Of a stretch of 5,206 nucleotides of DNA, positions 1 through 5,206 are shown in pieces. Location: contig JACCZJ010000027.1 of NCBI GenBank assembly GCA_013696065.1, forward strand, positions 1 to 5,206, read 5' to 3'. Position numbers and translations under genes: made by a program. Under the pieces are notes generated by a model. The model was not told where the DNA came from and made no database searches. It was given only the letters and a program-made list of their open reading frames with translations. Source of the stretch: Nocardioidaceae bacterium (lineage in GTDB: Bacteria > Actinomycetota > Actinomycetes > Propionibacteriales > Nocardioidaceae). The stretch's first letter is position 1, and the number at the start of each line of letters is the position of its first letter.

Positions 1-524
1 GCATGAAGGTCTACACGGCCACCAAGGAACGCGTGTACAAGGTAAGCGCCCCCGGGTTCCACGGAGCAGCAATCGAGTCGTTCGCGGTCTCGCGCGACGG
101 GGTGCGACTGGCCGCCATCGTCAGGAAGGGAGAAATCTCTCGGCTGGTCGTCGCCTTGATCAACCGAGACTCGCAACAGCCGGCCAAGGTGGCTCTCGAG
201 GAGCCGACACGCGTTCTCGGCGCCGGCTTCGCCCTGGCCGAAGAATCCAACGTCTCGTGGGTGAGTCCAGCCTCGGTCGTGGTTCTCAGCACCACGGGCG
301 GAGGCATGCCCGAACCAGTCGAGATCGCTATCGACGGTTCCAGCCAGTCCGAGACCGGAGGTTTTCTGCCGGCCCGGCCGGTCAGCGTCGCGGCAGGCCC
401 GACCGAAGAGGCTCCGATCGCTTTCGGTACAGCCAACGGACGAGTGTATGCGCTGAGTCCAGACCTGCTGTGGCTTCCCGTCGGCGGCCCGCGCAGACTC
501 CGGGCCCCCTTCTATCCTGGATGA
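1..524 (+). CDS. lpqB: LpqB lipoprotein, C-terminal part (5' end outside window)
   Basis: This reading frame enters from the left edge (codons in phase with position 3) and ends at TGA 522-524. The 173 visible residues resemble the C-terminal beta-propeller-like domain of LpqB: small-residue-rich beta strands, a VSRDGVRLAAIV segment near residues 29-40 typical of the repeated propeller strands, and the end FYPG, close to the PG ending I recall in this family. Full LpqB is roughly 550-600 residues with a lipobox and a GerMN domain, all outside this window, so the internal ATG at position 3 is very unlikely to be the real start. In mycobacteria LpqB is a membrane-anchored lipoprotein that works with the sensor kinase MtrB and influences MtrA signalling, cell division and the cell wall. 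The following comF and hpf genes match the conserved order after mtrA-mtrB-lpqB. The identification rests on sequence memory plus synteny. Only the C-terminus is seen, so the lipoprotein features are inferred. Confidence 0.85.
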   Translation, partial: MKVYTATKERVYKVSAPGFHGAAIESFAVSRDGVRLAAIVRKGEISRLVVALINRDSQQPAKVALEEPTRVLGAGFALAEESNVSWVSPASVVVLSTTGGGMPEPVEIAIDGSSQSETGGFLPARPVSVAAGPTEEAPIAFGTANGRVYALSPDLLWLPVGGPRRLRAPFYPG

Positions 525-530
525 ATCGAG

Positions 531-1364
531 ATGGCCTCTCGCCAGCGTCGCTTGGCGCGGCTCGGCTCAAGCCATCCACAGCCGCGCGTTCGGGTGGCCT
601 CATCCACTACTTCGGCGGAGAGGAGACGAGATCTCCGTCCGATCATCCACGCTGAGGACGTGTGCCCGACCCAAGATTTCGGCTCCGCGGCGGCCGACCT
701 GTTGGCGGCCGCCGCATGTGTTGGCTGCGGTCGTGCCGGCTGCGCACTCTGTCCAGCTTGCGCAACCGAGCTTGAAGGGCTGCCTTACCGCACTCGGCCG
801 TCACCGTGCCCGATTGGCCTGCCCGCGGTGTTCGCGGTCGCCGTGTACGACGGCGTGGCCCGGTCGGCCTTAGTTGCCCACAAGGAGCAGGCACGCCTAT
901 CGCTCTCCAAGCCGTTGGGTCGTGCTCTGGCATTGAGCGTATTCGGCGTGCTCGCGGCACAGAGCGACCGCGGGACCGCGCTTCGGGTGCTGCATCTGGT
1001 ACCTGCCCCGTCGAGCCGACGCACCGTCATATCTCGTGGACACGACCCGCTGCTGCGCATGACGAACGAGTGCGCCAAAGCACTCAGAGCTGCCTCTGTC
1101 CACGCGATCGTCGCACCGGTGCTGGCGGCTGCGCGACCGGTTCGCGACCAGGCTGGCCTGTCAGCCCGGCAGAGGGCTGACAACCTGGGCGGCGCATTCG
1201 CCTTCAAGGGACGTCGCGGCCTCGATGGCCGGGCAGTCGTCGTGGTCGATGACATCGTCACCACCGGCGCTACCGCCGCGGAGGCCTGCCGCGTGCTCGG
1301 TCTAGTGGGCGCCGACGTGCTCGGTGTGGCTGTTGTGGCCGCCACCGCTAGGCACCAAAGCTGA
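531..1364 (+). CDS. comF: ComF family protein (phosphoribosyltransferase-like); start uncertain
   Basis: The conserved part begins near residue 50 (numbered from ATG 531). A cysteine cluster CVGCGRAGCALCPAC (residues 63-77) is the zinc-ribbon-like N-terminal module of ComF proteins. Next come HKEQARLSLSKPLGRALA (117-134), SRGHDPLLRM (168-177, matching the RGFNPLLRLA region of homologues), RDQAGLSARQRADNLGGAF (205-223), and a PRPP-binding loop VVVVDDIVTTGAT (236-248) with paired aspartates D240-D241. In naturally competent bacteria ComF takes part in DNA uptake; in most actinobacteria the role of this homologue is unknown, so I do not claim competence. The gene follows lpqB by 6 nt, which suits operon expression with translational reinitiation. 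The first 43 residues are Arg/Ser-rich, use rare AGG/AGA codons and look unlike the family. GTG 660 would give a 234-residue protein of normal family length, but its GAGG lies only 2 nt upstream. The family call is firm and the start is not. One TTA leucine codon occurs at 870-872. Confidence 0.85.
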   Translation: MASRQRRLARLGSSHPQPRVRVASSTTSAERRRDLRPIIHAEDVCPTQDFGSAAADLLAAAACVGCGRAGCALCPACATELEGLPYRTRPSPCPIGLPAVFAVAVYDGVARSALVAHKEQARLSLSKPLGRALALSVFGVLAAQSDRGTALRVLHLVPAPSSRRTVISRGHDPLLRMTNECAKALRAASVHAIVAPVLAAARPVRDQAGLSARQRADNLGGAFAFKGRRGLDGRAVVVVDDIVTTGATAAEACRVLGLVGADVLGVAVVAATARHQS

Positions 1365-1395
1365 CGCCGGCCACGTGCGGGTGCTGGTCGACTCG

Positions 1396-1425
1396 CTGAC
1401 GCTTCGTGCGATCACCGACTACTGT
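1396..1425 (+). promoter_or_regulatory. Candidate hpf promoter (-35 CTGACG, -10 TACTGT)
   Basis: CTGACG at 1396-1401 resembles the TTGACA -35 box and TACTGT at 1420-1425 fits the TANNNT pattern of actinobacterial -10 elements, with an 18-bp spacer. A transcript would start near 1432 and carry an untranslated leader of about 350 nt before hpf. In high-GC DNA such pairs also arise by chance, and I saw no better candidate closer to hpf, so this is only a suggestion. Confidence 0.22.
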
Positions 1426-1772
1426 TTCTGGCATGGCACCCGTCCGGGCCCGTGGTTGCGTCGACAACGACTCGATTGATCGAGGCGATCGTCGACAAGC
1501 CGATGCCAGCCGCTGGCGAAACGGCCCACGTAAGGCGAATCTCAGGTGGATGCACAGCATTTCGTCGAGACTTTCGCTGAGCACGGAGCGGCTTAGTAGT
1601 AAGTCCTGCCCCGATGGAGGGCCAAATGCCCCCCGCAACCGGGAGAAGGTCAGCGTGGCTCAAGCTGCAAAACTTCAGCAGGCGAATGTGGGGACGAAGA
1701 CCAGGTCGGCCGGACGGGTGCCGCCTGCAGGATTCACCAGAGATCGGCCGAGCAGATCGGCTCCCAACTTCC

Positions 1773-1779
1773 GAGGAGG
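1773..1779 (+). promoter_or_regulatory. Strong Shine-Dalgarno sequence of hpf
   Basis: GAGGAGG at 1773-1779 is a near-perfect match to the anti-Shine-Dalgarno end of 16S rRNA and lies 5 nt before GTG 1785. It decides the start of hpf. The same frame stays open upstream to an ATG at 1614, but the extra 57 residues are not HPF-like, and this ribosome-binding site makes the shorter protein far more likely. Confidence 0.85.
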
Positions 1780-1784
1780 CGCGT

Positions 1785-2402
1785 GTGGAAATCGTGGTCA
1801 AGGGTCGTCATTGCGAGGTGTCGGACCGGTTTCGCGGGCATGTGGAGGAGAAGCTGACGAAACTGGAGAAGTACGACCAGCGGATCATCCGGATCGACGT
1901 CGAGGTCTCCGAGGAGCACAACCCCCGTCTCTCTGACCAATCAGTGTGCGTCGAGATCACAATCCGCAGTAAGGGTCCGGTCATGCGTGCCGAGGCCGCC
2001 GCCGAGAACAAAATGACAGCTCTCGACCGGGCCGTCGACAAACTGAGCGCCCAAGCCCGCAAAGCCCACGACCGTCGCCGCGTGCACCATGGCTCACGCA
2101 CTCCCACCTCCCTCGCCCAGGCGCTGGGGGCCGAGAGTAACGATCCCGTCCTGTCGGCAGACCCCGAAGACGATCTGGACGGCGAGCACAAAGTCGGACC
2201 GTTGACAGTGCTGGGCGACGGGCCGCTCGTGGTACGAGAGAAGGCTCATCAGGCTGTGCCGATGACCCTGGACCAAGCGCTCTATGAGATGGAGTTGGTC
2301 GGCCACGACTTTTACCTGTTCATCGACAAGGAGAGCGAGGACCCGTCTGTGGTCTACCGTCGTCGAGGCTACGACTACGGCGTTATCCGGCTGACGCCCT
2401 GA
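1785..2402 (+). CDS. hpf: Long-form ribosome hibernation promoting factor (HPF)
   Basis: The 205-residue protein has the two-domain plan of long HPF. The N-terminal S30AE domain (about residues 1-98) opens with VEIVVKGRHCEVSDRFRGHV and contains the KLEKYDQRIIRIDVEVSEEHNP stretch near 26-47 and a basic helix ending at ARKAHDRRR (91-99). A variable acidic linker (about 105-140) follows. The C-terminal dimerisation domain (about 147-205) reads VVREKAHQAVPMTLDQALYEM, then ELVGHDFYLF, and ends with a VVYRRRGYDYGVIRL strand pair. Long HPF binds the decoding region of the 30S subunit through the first domain and pairs two ribosomes into inactive 100S dimers through the second, protecting them in stationary phase or stress. 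GTG 1785 is chosen for its GAGGAGG box and because it matches the usual N-terminus. The gene lies in the conserved lpqB-comF-hpf-secA order and is followed after 2 nt by a receiver gene. Length and motifs are complete and nothing looks broken. Confidence 0.96.
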   Translation: MEIVVKGRHCEVSDRFRGHVEEKLTKLEKYDQRIIRIDVEVSEEHNPRLSDQSVCVEITIRSKGPVMRAEAAAENKMTALDRAVDKLSAQARKAHDRRRVHHGSRTPTSLAQALGAESNDPVLSADPEDDLDGEHKVGPLTVLGDGPLVVREKAHQAVPMTLDQALYEMELVGHDFYLFIDKESEDPSVVYRRRGYDYGVIRLTP

Positions 2403-2404
2403 GC

Positions 2405-2803
2405 GTGTCACGCAGACCAGGCGCCCACATCCGCGTCTTGATCGTCGACGACCAGGACCTCTATCGCCGCGGCCTGGCCATCTTGCTCGCCGCCGAGGAC
2501 GACATCGAGGTGGCGGCTGAGGCAGCAGGCCGCGCCGAGGCGCTCGAGCTGGTGACGGTTTCCGAGCCCGATGTCGTGCTGTTGGACGTGAGTCTTACCG
2601 ATGGTGACGGTCCATCCGCGCCCGATACGGTGGCCCAACTGGCAACGTCGGCGAAGGTCCTCATGCTGGCGAACTCCGAAGCCGAGCCGGGGCTGGAGCA
2701 GGCACTCGTCGGCGGTGCCCACGGATATCTGCTCAAGCGCACTCCGATCGAGCAACTGGCGGGGGCAGTTCGAGCCGTTGTGGCGGTGGAGTTTCCGCTG
2801 TGA
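2405..2803 (+). CDS. Stand-alone response regulator receiver domain, no output domain
   Basis: The 132-residue protein is a single CheY-like receiver domain. RVLIVDDQDLYRRGL (10-24) gives the first beta strand and the acidic pair D15-D16. PDVVLLDVSL (55-64) carries the probable phosphoacceptor D61, GGAHGYLLK (103-111) carries the conserved lysine K111, and the last helix (about 115-126) closes the fold. The sequence style (DLYRRGL, HGYLLK) is that of the NarL/LuxR-type family, yet the usual C-terminal helix-turn-helix is absent: the protein ends at FPL and the next gene begins in the same place. The position that normally holds Thr or Ser after the fourth strand (VLMLT) is Ala89, which may weaken phosphorylation-dependent switching. 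The GTG start lies 2 nt after the hpf stop with no clear Shine-Dalgarno sequence, suggesting translational coupling to hpf. No histidine kinase gene is visible nearby. Its partner and output are unknown; it could act by protein-protein contact. Confidence 0.88.
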   Translation: MSRRPGAHIRVLIVDDQDLYRRGLAILLAAEDDIEVAAEAAGRAEALELVTVSEPDVVLLDVSLTDGDGPSAPDTVAQLATSAKVLMLANSEAEPGLEQALVGGAHGYLLKRTPIEQLAGAVRAVVAVEFPL

Positions 2804-4032
2804 GGAGCCATACGTCCCTCAGCCGCAGTCAGGCGCGTCGGGTGGCGTTGACGGCTCAGGGGTTCAGCGACCCGCCGCCAGCCGCAGTCGGGACTCGAGC
2901 GTTCAACCGGGTCATGAGCCGCATTGCTGTGCTCCAGATCGACTCCGTCAACGTGGTCAAACGAGCTCAGTACATGCCATTGTTCAGCCGGCTGGGCCCG
3001 TATGACGTCGAGCTGCTGCACCGGGCAGCGGAGACGCGGCCGCGACGTGTCTTCGAGTACTGGGGCCATGAAGCCTCCTATCTGCGCGTCGACCTCCAGC
3101 CGGCACTGCGGTTTCGCATGGCGGCCGCTGCGGAGGTCGCGTGGGGCTCGATGCGGCGAGTCTGGGCAGAACAGCCCGACTTGGTGGCGGCAGTGCTGGA
3201 GGAGGTGGCTACCCGAGGACCGCTGACGGCCCGGGAGATCGAGCACGACGCCCCACGCACCCAAGGCCACTGGGGTTGGAACTGGAGCCACGTCAAGATC
3301 GCGCTCGAGTGGCTCTTTTACAGCGGCAAGGTCTGCGCCGCGCGTCGCAACTCCGCCTTCGAGCGCGTCTACGACCTGCCCGAGCGGGTATTGCCCCACT
3401 CCGTCCTCGCCACCGCGACCCCCACCCCGGCTGAGGCGCACCGCCTACTGATTCGAACCGCCGCTATCGCGCACGGAGTGGGCACCGAACAGTGCTTGCG
3501 AGACTACTTCCGGCTCAAGCCTAAACCGGCCGCAGACGCGGTCGGCGAGCTCGTCGAGGCTGGGGAGCTGTTGCCGGTCGCCATCGAGGGTTGGACGCGG
3601 CCCGCCTATCTCTGGCATGCGGCCAGGCTGACTCGTAAGGTCGAGGCCTGTGCGCTCCTGAGCCCGTTCGACTCGCTGATCTTCGAGCGTGGCCGCACCG
3701 AGCGGCTCTTCGACTATCGCTTCCGAATCGAGATCTATGTGCCGGCGCCCAAGCGGGTCTACGGCTACTACGTCTACTCCTTCCTGTTGGGCGAGCAGAT
3801 CGTCGCCCGCGTCGACCTCAAGGCCGACCGTCAATCAGGAGCGCTGCTTGTGCAGGGTGCCTGGGCCGAGTCGGGCGCTCCAGCCGAGACAGCCTCGCGA
3901 CTGTGGGGGGAGCTCGAGTCGCTGGCCGGGTGGTTGGGGCTGGGCGATGTCGTCGTGGGGGCGCGCGGAGATTTCGCACCTGCCCTCAGGACGTGGGCGA
4001 GCGCAGCCGGAGCGTCTCGCGTGGTCGCCTAG
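2800..4032 (+). CDS. YcaQ/AlkX-like HTH_42 protein, probable DNA-crosslink glycosylase
   Basis: The 410-residue protein matches the HTH_42 (winged-helix YcaQ/AlkZ) family over nearly its full length. Family landmarks are VLQIDSVNVVKRAQYMPLFS (44-63), the EYWGHEASYL segment (86-95), the winged-helix region HWGWNWSHVKIALEWLFYSG (157-176), LLSPFDSLIF (286-295), EIYVPAPKRVYGYY (311-324) and ARVDLKADR (336-344). In this family a Q-x-Q or Q-x-D motif lies in the active site; here it is Q46-I47-D48, the form seen in E. coli YcaQ (AlkX), which excises alkylated bases and unhooks interstrand crosslinks. Streptomyces AlkZ, which protects against azinomycin, has Q-x-Q. Activity is inferred from the motif, since many family members are annotated only as winged-helix proteins. 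GTG 2800 overlaps the receiver stop as GTGA, so translation is probably coupled. The N-terminus begins right before the conserved region, supporting this start. secA follows after 39 nt. Confidence 0.88.
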   Translation: MRSHTSLSRSQARRVALTAQGFSDPPPAAVGTRAFNRVMSRIAVLQIDSVNVVKRAQYMPLFSRLGPYDVELLHRAAETRPRRVFEYWGHEASYLRVDLQPALRFRMAAAAEVAWGSMRRVWAEQPDLVAAVLEEVATRGPLTAREIEHDAPRTQGHWGWNWSHVKIALEWLFYSGKVCAARRNSAFERVYDLPERVLPHSVLATATPTPAEAHRLLIRTAAIAHGVGTEQCLRDYFRLKPKPAADAVGELVEAGELLPVAIEGWTRPAYLWHAARLTRKVEACALLSPFDSLIFERGRTERLFDYRFRIEIYVPAPKRVYGYYVYSFLLGEQIVARVDLKADRQSGALLVQGAWAESGAPAETASRLWGELESLAGWLGLGDVVVGARGDFAPALRTWASAAGASRVVA

Positions 4033-4061
4033 TATGGGCAAGGTTGTAACCAAACCCTAGG
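4028..4061 (+). repeat. Inverted repeat in the gap before secA, overlapping its Shine-Dalgarno sequence
   Basis: CCTAG (4028-4032) and CTAGG (4057-4061) are perfect reverse complements. Between them lies GGTTGTAACC (4042-4051), a smaller dyad. The left arm covers the stop codon of the YcaQ-like gene. The right arm contains the first three bases of the secA AGGAG box. In a read-through transcript the arms could pair and partly hide the ribosome-binding site, but the outer stem is only 5 bp, so stability is doubtful. Confidence 0.35.
4030..4035 (+). promoter_or_regulatory. Candidate -10 element (TAGTAT) of a secA promoter
   Basis: TAGTAT fits the TANNNT pattern of actinobacterial -10 boxes and lies 37 nt before the secA start codon. 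Transcription would begin around 4042, giving a leader of about 30 nt with the Shine-Dalgarno sequence inside it. No TTGACA-like -35 box is visible at the expected place (near 4007-4012, CCGGAG), so the case rests on the -10 element and its position alone. Confidence 0.35.
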
Positions 4062-4063
4062 AG
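4059..4063 (+). promoter_or_regulatory. Shine-Dalgarno sequence of secA
   Basis: AGGAG at 4059-4063 lies 8 nt before GTG 4072, a normal spacing. It supports that GTG as the secA start and shows that secA can be translated independently of the upstream gene. Confidence 0.75.
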
Positions 4064-4071
4064 TTCTGCTC

Positions 4072-5206
<1,135 letters not shown>

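Larger units (their letters stand above)
1365..1784 (+). other. 420-bp region between comF and hpf without a convincing gene; hpf leader
   Basis: No open frame here on either strand resembles a known protein. The open frames that cross it have atypical composition (Arg/Ser/Pro-rich) and run into comF or hpf in the wrong frame or strand. What it does hold is a weak promoter-like pair at 1396-1425, a cluster of short dyads and direct repeats at 1459-1498, a run of six C at 1629-1634 followed by a 4-bp hairpin (stem 1632-1635 with 1640-1643), an 8-nt direct repeat AGATCGGC at 1741-1748 and 1754-1761, and the hpf Shine-Dalgarno sequence at its right end. I see no intrinsic terminator after comF. 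The length suggests that hpf has its own promoter and a long 5' untranslated region, but nothing in the sequence proves this. Confidence 0.6.

Noticed and set aside
11..436. 141-codon - strand open frame opposite lpqB
   Set aside because: Antisense shadow; no recognisable domain and no independent start signal.
785..1345. 186-codon - strand open frame opposite comF
   Set aside because: Antisense shadow of a gene with clear family motifs; its translation is Thr/Ala/Arg-rich without a domain.
1352..1384. Possible terminator after comF (GCACC 1352-1356 pairing with GGTGC 1380-1384)
   Set aside because: The stem is 5 bp with a 23-nt loop and no following T run, and it begins inside the comF coding sequence. 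It is too weak to call.
1629..1643. Possible 6C RNA-like element (C6 run with adjacent hairpin)
   Set aside because: The 6C motif as I know it has two hairpins, each with a C-rich loop. Only one C run is present and it is partly in the stem.
1614..1784. N-terminal extension of HPF from ATG 1614
   Set aside because: The 57 extra residues are not HPF-like, and GAGGAGG directly before GTG 1785 fixes the shorter start.
1348..1801. Overlapping - strand open frames (1348-1638 and 1412-1801) in the hpf leader
   Set aside because: Neither shows a domain, a credible ribosome-binding site or a natural composition, and both run into neighbouring genes on the other strand.
1406..1936. 176-codon + strand open frame spanning the hpf leader and the start of hpf
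   Set aside because: It is out of frame with hpf across its conserved N-terminus. The composition is Arg/Gly/Ser-rich and unlike a natural protein.
2461..3441. 326-codon open frame on the - strand across the receiver and YcaQ-like genes
   Set aside because: It covers two real genes on the opposite strand and shows low-complexity Ser/Ala/Arg stretches with no recognisable domain.

Overview
The window is high-GC DNA with GTG starts, and every supported gene reads on the + strand. Gene content and order point to an actinobacterium: the tail of lpqB, then a ComF-family gene, a long-form hibernation factor (hpf), a response-regulator receiver gene, a YcaQ-like winged-helix gene and the start of secA. 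This matches the conserved actinobacterial mtrA-mtrB-lpqB-comF-hpf-secA neighbourhood (in Mycobacterium tuberculosis the Rv3246c-Rv3240c region). Two extra genes lie between hpf and secA. The protein sequences look closest to Propionibacteriales/Nocardioidaceae-type proteins, but that placement is an impression from memory, not a search result.

Layout. 1-524: C-terminal end of the LpqB lipoprotein, whose start lies left of the window. 531-1364: ComF-family phosphoribosyltransferase-like protein; its true start is uncertain (ATG 531 or GTG 660). 1365-1784: a 420-bp gap with no convincing gene, which acts as the hpf leader; it holds a weak candidate promoter, a small dyad/direct-repeat cluster and, at its end, a strong Shine-Dalgarno sequence that fixes the hpf start. 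1785-2402: hpf. 2405-2803: a stand-alone receiver domain starting 2 nt after hpf. 2800-4032: a YcaQ/AlkX-like (HTH_42) protein overlapping the receiver gene by 4 nt (GTGA). 4033-4071: a short gap with a candidate -10 element, an inverted repeat and the secA Shine-Dalgarno sequence. 4072-5206: the first 378 codons of secA, cut by the window edge.

How the genes relate. The set combines envelope signalling (LpqB, accessory to the MtrAB two-component system), stationary-phase ribosome protection (HPF), a probable DNA-crosslink glycosylase and the essential secretion motor SecA. hpf, the receiver gene and the YcaQ-like gene are tightly packed and look like one translationally coupled unit. secA has its own Shine-Dalgarno sequence and perhaps its own promoter. 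I see no mobile element, CRISPR array, tRNA, rRNA or clear intrinsic terminator. This is essentially a conserved housekeeping locus. The points most worth a second look are the output-less receiver with an altered switch residue, the QxD-type glycosylase embedded upstream of secA, the ambiguous comF start, the long hpf leader, and an inverted repeat that overlaps the secA ribosome-binding site.
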